Below are positions 1 to 9,319 of a DNA stretch of 64,000 nucleotides, one piece after another (within the stretch, counting starts at the first letter, position 1; each line of letters starts with the position of its first letter). The notes under the pieces were generated by a model. It was not told where the DNA came from and did no database searches. It saw only the letters and a list, made by a program, of their open reading frames with translations. Position numbers and translations under genes: made by a program. Source of the stretch: Sphingobacterium micropteri (GTDB taxonomy: Bacteria > Bacteroidota > Bacteroidia > Sphingobacteriales > Sphingobacteriaceae); the NCBI RefSeq assembly GCF_014692515.1, contig NZ_JACOIK010000002.1, positions 248,001 through 312,000 of the forward strand, given 5' to 3'.

Positions 1-1596
1 GCAAGCCAAATACAAATTCAAGAGCAGATAAAAAAGTTACAACGCCAGCAATTTGATTATCAGCAGCGTTATCGGGCAGAGGAAGAGAATTTAAAAGCTG
101 TTTTTCCGAATGCGATCTATGTTAACAATGCGTTTTTCGAAACATATATAAGAAGGAAGCGCTACCAAAGTTTTATAAATTTTAACGTAGACAACAAATA
201 CTTAGGCGAGGGGTATTTTGATACCGATATAAAATTAACGGCGACACGCGAAGTGCCTTTAGTTCCCGCGAAAGATGATAGCACGCGGTTTATTATTCCT
301 TATTTTAGGAATAACCAAGTGGAGGCCATGCAGACGGCCACCTTGATACCCCGTGTAAATGGGGAAATAGCCGATCAATTGCAGGCATTGGAGAACCAAT
401 TGGTCGTATTAAATGCTAAAAAATTGCAACAGGCCACTACGCTTTTTGATACCTTAGCTATTATTGGTGGTAAAAGTGAAGATATCTTGAAAGATGTGCA
501 ATCAAGTATGCTGCTCGCCAAAAAGCCGTTTCGTGAGCGTTTGAATGTCAAATATTTAAAAAAGGAATTGGACGCCGAACTTAACAAACGTGATATCTAT
601 GTGCTGTTTAATATCGAAGTGAGAGACGACCAAAGTTATATTATCTACGAGACGTTACAGAGCAACAATCCAAAATCAAGAAAGCAACTTGCGAAATACA
701 GCACCAAGTTGTTTGAGAATGATATAAACAGCTCGCCGGGCCTCTTGTCTATTTACTTTCCCAATAAATCCTCTGTTATCAGGGATACTATGGGTTATAT
801 GATGTTGCCCATGATAGCGCTTTTGGCTTTACTGATTGGTGCTTTTGCATACACCTTAAGCATCATCTTTAGGCAAAAGAAAATTTCGGAGATGAAGACA
901 GATTTCATGAATAATATGACCCACGAGTTTAAAACACCTGTGGCAACTATTATGATCGCCAGTGAATCCCTCCGCGATCCCGAGATAGCTGCCGATGGTA
1001 AACGTGTAAACAGATTGGCGAATATTATTTATGACGAAAACGTCCGACTTGGGAACCATATTGAGCGGGTATTGAATATTGCTCGGTTAGAAAAAGAGAA
1101 TTTAAAAATAGAGAAAGTGGATGTCCATATCAACGCGGTTGTTTTTGGCGTTTTGGACAGTATGAATCTGCAACTTCAACGAGCAAATGGCGTACTTCAT
1201 ACGGATATATCCGCACCGAAAGATTTAGTGATTGGGGATGAGCTCCATTTGTCTAATGTATTTTTTAATTTAGTAGACAACGCGATTAAATATAGTAAAG
1301 ATGCTCCTGAGATTACGGTAAAAACATATAATGCTAAGGATCATATCGTTATTACTATAGCTGATAAGGGGATGGGGATGACTAAAGACCAAAAAGAAAA
1401 GATTTTTGACCAGTTCTACCGGATTCCGACAGGAAATGTACATAATGTCAAAGGATTTGGATTAGGGCTAAGTTATGTTAATGATATTGTAAAACGGCTT
1501 AACGGTAGAATTCAAGTGAAAAGTGAAAAAGACAAAGGCACAGTCTTTGAGTTAACTTTTCCATTAAAAGGGACTGCACTTGATCGTGAAGCATAA
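1..1596 (+). CDS. Sensor histidine kinase, 5' end missing (window edge)
   Basis: The frame is open from the first base, so the start lies outside the window; 531 codons are visible. A non-conserved, presumably periplasmic sensor region comes first, then one hydrophobic membrane segment around codons 264-290. The HisKA dimerisation box follows (NNMTHEFKTP, phospho-acceptor His at codon 308), then a HATPase domain with an N box (NLVDNAIKYS, from about codon 423) and G boxes (DKGMGM, GFGLGLSY). This is a membrane kinase that autophosphorylates on His and passes phosphate to a response regulator. The regulator gene starts 15 nt downstream, so the two form one two-component operon, similar in layout to RprX/RprY of Bacteroides. 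The signal sensed cannot be read from the sequence. An internal GTG at 253 is not a plausible start because the sensor domain continues upstream of it. Confidence 0.93.
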   Translation, partial: ASQIQIQEQIKKLQRQQFDYQQRYRAEEENLKAVFPNAIYVNNAFFETYIRRKRYQSFINFNVDNKYLGEGYFDTDIKLTATREVPLVPAKDDSTRFIIPYFRNNQVEAMQTATLIPRVNGEIADQLQALENQLVVLNAKKLQQATTLFDTLAIIGGKSEDILKDVQSSMLLAKKPFRERLNVKYLKKELDAELNKRDIYVLFNIEVRDDQSYIIYETLQSNNPKSRKQLAKYSTKLFENDINSSPGLLSIYFPNKSSVIRDTMGYMMLPMIALLALLIGAFAYTLSIIFRQKKISEMKTDFMNNMTHEFKTPVATIMIASESLRDPEIAADGKRVNRLANIIYDENVRLGNHIERVLNIARLEKENLKIEKVDVHINAVVFGVLDSMNLQLQRANGVLHTDISAPKDLVIGDELHLSNVFFNLVDNAIKYSKDAPEITVKTYNAKDHIVITIADKGMGMTKDQKEKIFDQFYRIPTGNVHNVKGFGLGLSYVNDIVKRLNGRIQVKSEKDKGTVFELTFPLKGTALDREA

Positions 1597-1611
1597 AAAC
1601 TGAATACGCGT

Positions 1612-2298
1612 ATGCAAAAAATATTACTAGCTGAAGATGATCCTAACTTAGGCGAACTTCTAAAAGATTACTTGGAATTAAAAGGGAAATTTGATGTCAC
1701 ATTGACCCAAGATGGCGATGAAGCGCTGACCGCTTTTCGCAAAGACAAATATGATCTGTGTATTTTTGATGTGATGATGCCGAAAAAAGATGGGTTTTCG
1801 TTGGGTAAGGATATCCGTAAAATGGACAAAACCATACCGATTATCTATGCTACGGCAAAAGGTATGATGGAAGACAAAACGCAGGCATTCGAATTGGGAG
1901 GGGATGATTATATTACGAAGCCATTCCGTGTGGAAGAGTTATTACTACGTATCCATGCCCTGTTAAAACGTGTGTCTAAAGAGAAAGAGGAAGAATTAGC
2001 CGATAAATTTGAAATTGGTGATTATTTCTTTGACTATACCAGTCAGATTATTTCCTTCAAAGGCCAACAACAAAAGCTATCTACCAAAGAAGCAGAATTG
2101 TTACGGCTACTATGCTTAAACAAAAATGATGTTCTTACGCGCGAGGAAGCGTTGGTGAAGATATGGCATGATGACAATTATTTTACCGGTCGTAGTATGG
2201 ATGTATTTTTAAGTAAATTGCGTAAATATCTCAAGGAGGACCCCAATGTGGAGATTGTCAATGTACATGGCAAGGGGTATAAGCTATTGGTAAGTTGA
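1612..2298 (+). CDS. OmpR-family response regulator
   Basis: A 228-aa protein with an N-terminal receiver domain (acidic pocket E8-D9-D10, phospho-acceptor D53 in CIFDVMMP, conserved Lys in DYITKPF) and a C-terminal winged-helix DNA-binding domain (about 130-226, with TGRSMDVFLSKLRKYL near the recognition helix). It would be phosphorylated by the kinase encoded 15 nt upstream and act as a DNA-binding transcription factor. RprY-like by architecture. Followed directly by a strong hairpin terminator, so the two-component operon ends here. Family assignment is secure; targets are unknown. Confidence 0.95.
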   Translation: MQKILLAEDDPNLGELLKDYLELKGKFDVTLTQDGDEALTAFRKDKYDLCIFDVMMPKKDGFSLGKDIRKMDKTIPIIYATAKGMMEDKTQAFELGGDDYITKPFRVEELLLRIHALLKRVSKEKEEELADKFEIGDYFFDYTSQIISFKGQQQKLSTKEAELLRLLCLNKNDVLTREEALVKIWHDDNYFTGRSMDVFLSKLRKYLKEDPNVEIVNVHGKGYKLLVS

Positions 2299-2301
2299 TA
2301 T

Positions 2302-2335
2302 AAGGGCGCATTTTATGCGCCCTTTTTAATTTTTT
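2302..2335 (+). terminator. Rho-independent terminator of the two-component operon
   Basis: A perfect 10-bp stem (AAGGGCGCAT at 2302-2311, its complement at 2315-2324) with a 3-nt loop, followed by a T-rich run. It begins 4 nt after the response-regulator stop. On the other strand there is no T tract after the stem, so it mainly serves the plus strand. The convergent pfkA ends at 2334. Confidence 0.85.
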
Positions 2336-3308
2336 ATAGTGATAAAATCTCTACGATTCTGGTCAGGTTCTCGTTTATCTTATCAATATGTTTAATCGCT
2401 TTGTTAAAGGGAGTGAATTGTACTTGTCCACAGATAAGTCCAGCCATTTCTCCTCTTCTTCCCTCTAGTAATCCTTCTACCGATGCCACCCCCAGTCTAC
2501 TTGCTAAAACTCTATCCATACAGCTTGGTCTGCCGCCGCGCTGGATATGTCCTAATATAGAAAGACGTACATCGTAATGCGGAAAGTTCTCCTTGATTTT
2601 ATCTGCAACGACTTCACCACCCTCTTTATCACCTTCTGCTACAATAATAATACGCGAAGACTTGTTTTTACGAGATTTGTCCAGGCGTTTCATAATCGCA
2701 TCGTAATCTACGTTCAACTCTGGGATCAATACGGCTTCTGCTCCCGTGCTGATGCCGGAACGTAATGCTATCAAACCAGAGTCCCGCCCCATAACTTCGA
2801 TCACGAACACACGATCATGAGATTCTGCGGTATCTCTTATCTTGTCCACCGCATCGACCACTGTATTGATAGCGGTGTCGTATCCAATGGTGAAATCTGT
2901 TCCGGCGAGATCGTTGTCGATTGTGCCTGGCATCCCTAAAATGGGAACGTCAAATTCTTCGATAAACTTAGAAGCACCCGTAAACGTGCCGTCGCCACCG
3001 ATAACAATTAAAGCATCGATTCCTAATTTTTTGATGTTTTCGTATGCTTGTTTCCGTCCCTCGTAGGTTTTGAATTCCTCACTTCTAGCTGTTTTGAGGA
3101 TGGTTCCGCCACGTTGAATGATGTTGGCTACCGATTTAGCATCCATAGGTACAATCTCGCCCTTTACTAAGCCATCGTAACCGCGACGCACGCCAAATAC
3201 GTTTAAGTTGTTGTATATTCCTGTACGTACAACTGCACGGATGCCCGCATTCATTCCTGGTGCATCACCTCCAGATGTCAAAACGGCAATATTTTTTATG
3301 GTTTTCAT
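2334..3308 (-). CDS. pfkA: ATP-dependent 6-phosphofructokinase
   Basis: A 324-aa PfkA-type enzyme, the usual length. It phosphorylates fructose 6-phosphate to fructose 1,6-bisphosphate in the cytoplasm, the committed step of glycolysis. Visible motifs are GGDAPGMNAG (13-22, nucleotide binding), GGDGT (104-108, consistent with ATP rather than PPi use), TIDND (129-133, catalytic Asp 131) and MGRDSG (173-178, sugar-phosphate binding). It is transcribed alone on the minus strand, convergent with the response regulator, with an 84-nt gap to the dsbD stop upstream. Confidence 0.97.
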   Translation of the reverse strand: MKTIKNIAVLTSGGDAPGMNAGIRAVVRTGIYNNLNVFGVRRGYDGLVKGEIVPMDAKSVANIIQRGGTILKTARSEEFKTYEGRKQAYENIKKLGIDALIVIGGDGTFTGASKFIEEFDVPILGMPGTIDNDLAGTDFTIGYDTAINTVVDAVDKIRDTAESHDRVFVIEVMGRDSGLIALRSGISTGAEAVLIPELNVDYDAIMKRLDKSRKNKSSRIIIVAEGDKEGGEVVADKIKENFPHYDVRLSILGHIQRGGRPSCMDRVLASRLGVASVEGLLEGRRGEMAGLICGQVQFTPFNKAIKHIDKINENLTRIVEILSL

Positions 3309-3392
3309 CTAATTATGTTTTTTAGTTGTTGATAAGAGATTCCCATACGTTGGGGCGGTCTCCTGTTAGATTGATTATTATGCTGTTATATT

Positions 3393-5105
3393 TTACTCTT
3401 TGTTATTAAAAACGTCGATGCCTTGCTGTAAATAAGCCGCATAGCTGTTTATATTGTAGTTCGCACCACTGGGTGGTATTAATACGTTGCCTACTGTGTC
3501 TACGATGACATATAACGGTTGAGAGTTACTATTGAATGCCGAAGCTTGGAAGTCGCTGTTCTTTGCGCCGATTGTCCGAATACGCTTACCCGAGTATTCC
3601 GAAACATACTGTTCCTCCGTAGATAGTTCCGTCCTGTCGTCTACGAACAACTCCACCATCACGAACTCCTCCCGAAGTAGTGCGGCTACCTTAGGGTCGG
3701 TCCACACATTAGCCTCCATTTTGCGACAATTTACACAGTTCCAGCCTGTAAAGTCGATCAGCACCGGTTTGTTCAATTCTTTCGCTGTAGCAAGTCCCTC
3801 TTGATAATCGTAATAAGGGTCGAAGCCCTTGGGCGTGCCGCGATCATGGAAGATCTCATAGTATTTCTTCTGTTTACCAGCGCTGGTTGTCCCAGTGGGT
3901 GCAACACCGAGGTTTACGGTAGAAAGATCGAAGTCCTGCGTAGCCGAGGGAGGTAAAAATGCGGAGATTGACTTTAAAGGTGCTCCCCACATGCCCGGTA
4001 CCATATATATCACAAAAGCGAATACGATAATGGCCAATATGGTTCGAGGAACGGAGAGGTGCCCTGGTGGGCTGTCGTGCGCAAAGCGAAGCTTGCCAAT
4101 AAGATATAGTCCTAATAACCCGAAGATGGCTATCCAAAGCGCTAAAAACACCTCTCTATCCAGCCAATTCCAGTGATAAGCGAGATCCACATTCGATAAG
4201 AATTTCAGCGCTAATGCCAGTTCTAAAAAGCCCAATACCACTTTGACGCTGTTAAGCCATCCACCCGATTTAGGTAAGGATTTCAACATGGAGGGGAAAA
4301 AGGCGAACAGCACGAAGGGTATCGCCAATGCAATGGAGAAGCCTAACATCCCCACGGCAGGGCCGAGACGTTCACCCTTGGATGCCGCTTCTACCAGCAG
4401 TGTGCCGATGATCGGTCCTGTACAAGAGAACGATACCAATGCCAGGCTGAAAGCCATAAAGAACAAGCCTAGCAATCCGTCCCTATCTGACTGTGCATCT
4501 ATCTTGTTGACAAAAGAACTAGGTAAGGTAAGTTCGAAGGCACCGAAAAAGGAAGCTGCGAAGACGACCAAGATCAGAAAGAACAGAAAATTAAATATGC
4601 CGTTGGTAGACAGGGCGTTGAGCGCATCGGAACCAAAGAAAATCGTAATGAGCATACCCAAAGCTACATATATTACGATGATGAATAATCCGTATAGGAG
4701 AGCTTGTGATACAGCTTTTGCACGGGAGCCACCTTTCTTGGTGAAGAAGCTGACGGTAAGTGGAACCATGGGAAATATACAGGGCATGATGAAAGCCGCA
4801 AAACCGCCGAGCAGGCCTGCAATGAAAATACCCCAAAGAGACTGCTGTTCTGCACCACTGGCGTCTACTTGTTGTATAGGCGTATCATCTGCTGTTCCTC
4901 CATCCGCCTCTTTGCTGGCTATTCCATCGCCAAAGACTAGGTCATCCGGCACTTCTAACAAGGTGTCGTCCCCCGATTCAATAGAACCATCTGTAAATTC
5001 TATGCCATCAAAGGAGAGTAGGCTATCTTGCTGAGCAAATGATGGAGTATATAAGGAAAGTGTTAAAATTTGTAGTACGATGAGGTACTTAAATAATGAA
5101 CGCAT
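3393..5105 (-). CDS. dsbD: DsbD-type thiol:disulfide interchange protein (membrane and thioredoxin domains)
   Basis: A 570-aa membrane protein. It has a signal peptide (to about residue 24), an acidic linker, then a multi-helix membrane domain whose two redox cysteines are visible (C109 in PCIFPMVPL and C228 in SFSCTGPIIG). A C-terminal thioredoxin-like domain carries WNCVNC near residue 455. The protein would pass electrons from cytoplasmic thioredoxin across the inner membrane to periplasmic proteins, for disulfide reduction or cytochrome c maturation. The periplasmic N-terminal (alpha) domain found in Escherichia coli DsbD is absent here; it is encoded separately just upstream at 5183-5632. 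A hairpin terminator lies between the two, so expression may be only partly coupled. Confidence 0.92.
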   Translation of the reverse strand: MRSLFKYLIVLQILTLSLYTPSFAQQDSLLSFDGIEFTDGSIESGDDTLLEVPDDLVFGDGIASKEADGGTADDTPIQQVDASGAEQQSLWGIFIAGLLGGFAAFIMPCIFPMVPLTVSFFTKKGGSRAKAVSQALLYGLFIIVIYVALGMLITIFFGSDALNALSTNGIFNFLFFLILVVFAASFFGAFELTLPSSFVNKIDAQSDRDGLLGLFFMAFSLALVSFSCTGPIIGTLLVEAASKGERLGPAVGMLGFSIALAIPFVLFAFFPSMLKSLPKSGGWLNSVKVVLGFLELALALKFLSNVDLAYHWNWLDREVFLALWIAIFGLLGLYLIGKLRFAHDSPPGHLSVPRTILAIIVFAFVIYMVPGMWGAPLKSISAFLPPSATQDFDLSTVNLGVAPTGTTSAGKQKKYYEIFHDRGTPKGFDPYYDYQEGLATAKELNKPVLIDFTGWNCVNCRKMEANVWTDPKVAALLREEFVMVELFVDDRTELSTEEQYVSEYSGKRIRTIGAKNSDFQASAFNSNSQPLYVIVDTVGNVLIPPSGANYNINSYAAYLQQGIDVFNNKE

Positions 5106-5131
5106 AGCTTATTTAGATATTTTGCTAAAAT

Positions 5132-5159
5132 AAAAAAAAGGCAGTAAACTTACTGCCTT
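5132..5159 (-). terminator. Hairpin terminator between the DsbD alpha-domain gene and dsbD
   Basis: A 9-bp perfect stem (AAGGCAGTA at 5138-5146 with its complement at 5151-5159) and a 4-nt loop. On the minus strand it is followed by eight Us (A run 5132-5139). It sits downstream of the alpha-domain gene stop at 5183 and upstream of the dsbD start at 5105, so it could end or attenuate transcription before dsbD. Confidence 0.8.
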
Positions 5160-5182
5160 ATCGTTTTTTATATTCACAATTA

Positions 5183-5632
5183 CTACTTAATTGTGACGTT
5201 GAAAGCGTATTCATCCGGCGGTAAACATCGTTCCGCATCGCACGCCATAAATTCAACTGTTCCTTTTACCGTTGTTTGGCCTTTATTTAGCTTTATTTTC
5301 TGCTGGAAAACAACCTCTTTCGTATAATATGGAACATTCATATCGAAAACTTTTTCAAATTTCGATTTTGGTGCAGGCGCGGCCACCTTTCCGTTTAAGC
5401 TATAATCTTTAGAAGATCCGAAAGCAAAGGATGTGGCAATTGGTCCGCCGTTAGGGACATTCAAGCCGTATATATGCCAACCGTTATCGATAGTCGCTTT
5501 GATAAATACAACAGCTTCTTTGTCGGTTAATTTTTGTGATGCAACGCTCCATTTTACCGGGTTGTGTATTTGCGCTACCGCACCAGCTATAGTAAATAAG
5601 ACAATGACAATTAATAGACTTAATTTTTTCAT
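5183..5632 (-). CDS. Stand-alone DsbD N-terminal (alpha) domain, periplasmic
   Basis: A 149-aa secreted protein: signal peptide at residues 1-20 (cleavage after AGAVA), then a beta-rich domain of the DsbD N-terminal family. The redox pair C131 and C136 (CDAERCLPP) matches the family's catalytic cysteines, which accept electrons from the thioredoxin domain of DsbD and hand them to client proteins. In E. coli this is the N-terminal domain of a single polypeptide. Here it is a separate gene lying upstream of dsbD on the same strand, which supports a shared function. A predicted promoter (5727-5758) lies upstream and a terminator downstream. Confidence 0.85.
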   Translation of the reverse strand: MKKLSLLIVIVLFTIAGAVAQIHNPVKWSVASQKLTDKEAVVFIKATIDNGWHIYGLNVPNGGPIATSFAFGSSKDYSLNGKVAAPAPKSKFEKVFDMNVPYYTKEVVFQQKIKLNKGQTTVKGTVEFMACDAERCLPPDEYAFNVTIK

Positions 5633-5956
5633 TCGTATAATTTATTTTTAATCATTAGATTCTCTTAATGTAAGACTATTGCCGCCCAATAAGGTTTAAA
5701 ATCTAATCTATGGTGAAAAATATCTTCAAACCTAAATAAAATGCTTTGCATTCACGAACCGAATGTTAAATGAGTTCATGCATGCCCTTAAAATATACAA
5801 AAATGCATAATTCCTTAATATAAAAATTATTTTGAGTAATTCATTTTTATATGCAATTTATTTCGCTCTCCTCTGCCATCAAGGACTATTTTATAGCGGA
5901 AATTTAGGAATAGTAAAAGCGATATGCAAACAGATTACCATTTAGCGGTATGATCT
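5633..5956. other. Intergenic region between birA and the DsbD alpha-domain gene
   Basis: About 324 AT-rich bases with no gene. Both flanking genes are on the minus strand. The only clear signal is the predicted minus-strand promoter at 5727-5758. I see no tRNA, RNA motif or convincing hairpin terminator for birA. Confidence 0.6.
5727..5758 (-). promoter_or_regulatory. Predicted promoter of the DsbD alpha-domain gene
   Basis: On the minus strand a perfect Bacteroidota -7 element TAGGTTTG (5727-5734) lies 20 bp from a near-match -33 element TTCG (5755-5758; consensus TTTG). The transcript would start near 5720, giving a leader of about 88 nt. Confidence 0.45.
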
Positions 5957-6751
5957 CTATAGCTTAAAGCCAATTTCCTTGAGGTCAAATAGCCGTTCTT
6001 GGTTATCGATTACGATGTTTAATTTCCCATTACTTTCCACGCCTTGGATAATGCCCGTGACGGTTTTTCCTTCTACTTCATATATTGCCGGGATTCCTTT
6101 TCTAAACAGCGAATCATTGTAAGCATCCCGTAACTGCTGAGTATCTTTTAAATCTATGGTTTCATAGCATGCTGTTATGGTAGAAAGAAGGGATAGACCA
6201 TAGTGTTCGATGGGTTTGATTGGTGTCGTCGGTTTTTCGAGATAAAGTGAAGTCGCTTTGTTTTGTATGACGAGGGGAAAGGTCTGTTGTTTTATGTTGA
6301 TGCCGATACCGATTACACTTGAACGGATATGGTGTCCAGATAATTGATTTTCGATTAATATCCCGCCTAATTTCCTACCATGGATATAGATGTCGTTAGG
6401 CCATTTAATCTGCACATCAGGAAGTAGGGTGGACGCCCAACGTTGGACGGCCAAACAAACGAGCATATTTAGATTAAACGATTGGTGAGCGGAGAAGTCT
6501 TTTGGATATAAGGCGAAACTTATAGCTAATGTTTCGGAAGGTTTATCGAGCCAGGAATTTCCCCGTTGACCTTTTCCTTTTACTTGGTGGGTTGCCATAA
6601 TGGCAGTTGCTTCGGGAAGTGGCTTAATATTTGACAAAAGTTGTTTTAAATAATCGTTAGTAGATGTTACCTCTTCCAATACAATTAAATTTTGTCTAAG
6701 GTAAAGTCGGGAAAATGTGTTATTTTGCAAGGGAAAAATATTTAAAGACAT
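5957..6751 (-). CDS. birA: Biotin--[acetyl-CoA-carboxylase] ligase
   Basis: A 264-aa enzyme that activates biotin with ATP and attaches it to the biotin carboxyl carrier protein of acetyl-CoA carboxylase, in the cytoplasm. Motifs: GKGQRGN (59-65, the biotinyl-AMP loop), KWPND (116-120) and GRKLGGILIE (125-134). There is no N-terminal helix-turn-helix, so it is a ligase only, not a biotin-operon repressor. It is divergent from rsfS with 28 nt between the start codons. Confidence 0.95.
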   Translation of the reverse strand: MSLNIFPLQNNTFSRLYLRQNLIVLEEVTSTNDYLKQLLSNIKPLPEATAIMATHQVKGKGQRGNSWLDKPSETLAISFALYPKDFSAHQSFNLNMLVCLAVQRWASTLLPDVQIKWPNDIYIHGRKLGGILIENQLSGHHIRSSVIGIGINIKQQTFPLVIQNKATSLYLEKPTTPIKPIEHYGLSLLSTITACYETIDLKDTQQLRDAYNDSLFRKGIPAIYEVEGKTVTGIIQGVESNGKLNIVIDNQERLFDLKEIGFKL

Positions 6752-6761
6752 AAATATCGTT

Positions 6762-6796
6762 CAAAACTAATGTTTTTTAATGAATAAAGATACAAA
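6762..6796 (-). promoter_or_regulatory. Predicted birA promoter, overlapping the rsfS start
   Basis: On the minus strand TTTG (6793-6796), 23 bp, then TAGTTTTG (6762-6769), a perfect -7 element. Transcription would begin within a few bases of the birA ATG at 6751, so the mRNA would be nearly leaderless. The -33 element lies inside the first codons of rsfS. Confidence 0.45.
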
Positions 6797-7154
6797 AAAG
6801 GATTTATCGGATAGACTTGCAGAAGTTGTAGTACACGGGATGCAAGAGAAAAAAGGTAATGATATTGTGCGAATGGATATGCGGAACGTGAATGCCACCT
6901 TATCTGATTATTTCGTTATCTGTCATGCGGATTCTGCAACACAAATCAATGCCATAGCGAATAGTGTAGAAGAAGAGGTTTACAAAGCCTTTGGGCAAGA
7001 ACCGTGGCGGAAAGAGGGACATAACAATGGAGAATGGATTCTGCTGGATTTTGTAGATGTCGTTGTTCATATCTTTAAAACGGAAAAAAGAAGCCATTAT
7101 GGCATAGAGGATTTGTGGGGTGACGCGCAGGTAGAAACATACCAAAGCGCATAG
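6780..7154 (+). CDS. rsfS: Ribosome silencing factor RsfS (Iojap/YbeB)
   Basis: A 124-aa member of the RsfS family, which binds ribosomal protein uL14 and blocks joining of the 50S and 30S subunits when nutrients are scarce. The conserved core is visible: DYFVICHADSATQINAIA in the first half, and EWILLDFVDVVVHIF with the following HYGIEDLWGDA near the C-terminus. Length is typical. ftsH follows 45 nt downstream on the same strand, the usual Bacteroidota order. Confidence 0.95.
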   Translation: MNKDTKKDLSDRLAEVVVHGMQEKKGNDIVRMDMRNVNATLSDYFVICHADSATQINAIANSVEEEVYKAFGQEPWRKEGHNNGEWILLDFVDVVVHIFKTEKRSHYGIEDLWGDAQVETYQSA

Positions 7155-7199
7155 AGGTTTAGCAAGTAAGAGTAGAAGAAATAGATATAATAGATTGTA

Positions 7200-9254
7200 A
7201 TGAAGAAAATTCCAAGTAAAAAAGTAACTCCTGTTCCACCCAAATTTAATATGATGTGGTTATGGATATTGATTATCCTCGGGTTCTTTGGACTGCAGTA
7301 CTTTTTTAGTAGCGATAATACCGAAGAAATTACGTATTCAAAATTTGAGAAAGAGATACTGTTGCCTGGCGATGTAGAAAAGTTGGTCGCCTTTAAGAGC
7401 AATGATTTGGTTGAGGTAGAGGTATACATAAAAAAAGATAGACTTAAAGAAGACAAATATAAAAATGTTGCTCCTAGTCCGAATTCTCTATTGTTATCTC
7501 CTGATATGGGGCCGCAATATACATTTACGGAGCCTTCCGATGTGATTTTAAACGCAAAACTGGAAAAATCACAGGTTGGACTGCCCGAAGATCAACCTCG
7601 TATTGAGCCTCATTACGAAAACAGGTCTAACCCTTGGGCCGGTTGGTTTATTTCGTTTATGCTCCCGTTATTAATTATCGTGGCCATATGGATGTTGCTG
7701 ATGCGTCGTATGGGAGGGGGAGCTGGTACCGGTGGTGGTGCGATTTTCAATATTGGAAAATCTAAAGCGCAGCTTTTTGACAAAGAGTCCCAAATAAACA
7801 TCACGTTCAATGATGTCGCCGGGCTGGAAGAGGCTAAAACAGAGGTTATGGAAATCGTGGACTTTCTGAAAAACCCAAAGAAATACACGGATCTAGGTGG
7901 TAAAATTCCAAAAGGAGCCTTACTTGTAGGGCCTCCGGGAACGGGTAAAACATTATTGGCAAAAGCTGTAGCCGGAGAAGCTCAGGTGCCATTTTTCTCC
8001 CTATCGGGATCGGATTTCGTAGAAATGTTTGTGGGTGTTGGTGCATCTCGTGTACGGGATTTATTTAAACAAGCTAAAGAAAAAGCGCCTTGTATCATAT
8101 TTATCGATGAAATTGATGCGATCGGTCGGGCCCGTGGTAAAAATTCTGTTATGGGAGGGAATGACGAGCGCGAAAATACATTAAACCAATTACTAGTGGA
8201 AATGGATGGTTTCGGTACTAATTTAGGTGTTATCCTTTTAGCTGCAACCAACCGTTTAGATGTATTGGATCAAGCGTTGTTGCGCCCCGGAAGATTTGAT
8301 AGGCAGATTTCTATCGATAAGCCGGATTTGATCGGACGTGAGCATATATTTAACGTACATTTAAAGCCGTTGAAATTAGCAGAAGAAGTGGACGCGAAGA
8401 AGCTGTCGGCACAAACACCGGGTTTTGCGGGGGCAGAGATCGCTAACGTATGTAACGAAGCGGCATTGATCGCAGCTCGGAAAAATAAAGCTTCTATTAA
8501 TATGCAAGATTTTCAGGATGCCATTGACAGGGTTATCGGAGGGCTTGAAAAGAAAAATAAAATTATCTCTCCAGAAGAGAAGAAAATAGTGGCTTATCAC
8601 GAAGCGGGCCATGCTATTGCTGGTTGGTTCCTGGAGTTTGCGGATCCCTTGGTTAAGGTTTCTATTGTTCCGCGTGGTGTTGCCGCACTCGGATATGCAC
8701 AATATTTGCCGAAAGAGCAGTTTTTATATACGACGGAGCAATTGCTAGATAGTATGTGTATGACCATGGGGGGACGAGTCGCAGAAGATATTACGTTTAG
8801 CCGTATCAGTACGGGCGCGCAAAATGATCTGGAAAGAATCACCAAATTGGCGTATGCCATGACTGCTGTATATGGTATGAATGATAAAGTAGGAAATGTA
8901 TCTTTCCGTGATAGCGCTGGAGAAACACAGTTCCAAAAACCCTATTCTGATCAAACGGCAGAGTTAATCGACCAAGAGGTACGAAACTTAATCGCAGCGG
9001 TGTATGATAGAACGAAACAGCTTTTATTAGACAAGCAAGACGGCCTTATCAAAATCGCGGAAAAGCTATTGGAGAAAGAAATTCTGTTTCAAAGTGACCT
9101 GGAAGAGATTTTAGGCAAACGTCCCTTCGAAAACCGGACGGCGTATGACGAATTTGTAAATGGCGGTGTTGACGGAGGTGGTGTTCCACAAACGGATTTG
9201 CCGTTGGATCTCCCGCAGGATAGTAATAACAACGATACAAAATCAGAGGAATAA
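7200..9254 (+). CDS. ftsH: ATP-dependent zinc metalloprotease FtsH
   Basis: A 684-aa membrane AAA protease that extracts and degrades membrane and short-lived cytoplasmic proteins. Order of domains: N-terminal membrane helix (about 18-36), periplasmic region, second helix (about 147-167), AAA module with Walker A GPPGTGKT (from residue 244), Walker [12 protein letters not shown], second-region-of-homology RPGRFDR, and the M41 peptidase domain with HEAGH (H467 and H471 as zinc ligands) and D543 in NDLE as the likely third ligand. The C-terminal tail is acidic and Asn-rich, as is common in Bacteroidota. It sits in an rsfS-ftsH-LUD-rhomboid string. Confidence 0.98.
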   Translation: MKKIPSKKVTPVPPKFNMMWLWILIILGFFGLQYFFSSDNTEEITYSKFEKEILLPGDVEKLVAFKSNDLVEVEVYIKKDRLKEDKYKNVAPSPNSLLLSPDMGPQYTFTEPSDVILNAKLEKSQVGLPEDQPRIEPHYENRSNPWAGWFISFMLPLLIIVAIWMLLMRRMGGGAGTGGGAIFNIGKSKAQLFDKESQINITFNDVAGLEEAKTEVMEIVDFLKNPKKYTDLGGKIPKGALLVGPPGTGKTLLAKAVAGEAQVPFFSLSGSDFVEMFVGVGASRVRDLFKQAKEKAPCIIFIDEIDAIGRARGKNSVMGGNDERENTLNQLLVEMDGFGTNLGVILLAATNRLDVLDQALLRPGRFDRQISIDKPDLIGREHIFNVHLKPLKLAEEVDAKKLSAQTPGFAGAEIANVCNEAALIAARKNKASINMQDFQDAIDRVIGGLEKKNKIISPEEKKIVAYHEAGHAIAGWFLEFADPLVKVSIVPRGVAALGYAQYLPKEQFLYTTEQLLDSMCMTMGGRVAEDITFSRISTGAQNDLERITKLAYAMTAVYGMNDKVGNVSFRDSAGETQFQKPYSDQTAELIDQEVRNLIAAVYDRTKQLLLDKQDGLIKIAEKLLEKEILFQSDLEEILGKRPFENRTAYDEFVNGGVDGGGVPQTDLPLDLPQDSNNNDTKSEE

Positions 9255-9319
9255 GGAGCACATTGCATGGCGCTTGGTGAGGACGAAGTCTTTACGTTTC
9301 ATTCGTAAGGGGTACATAC

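Noticed and set aside
4243..5034. A 263-codon plus-strand frame opposite dsbD
   Set aside because: It is the antisense of a well-conserved DsbD; its composition (Ser, Pro, Lys rich, no domain) is that of a shadow frame.
5843..5862. AATTGCATATAAAA on the minus strand, resembling the second half of the heme repeat
   Set aside because: Single degenerate half-site in AT-rich intergenic DNA, unpaired and not followed by the promoter layout.
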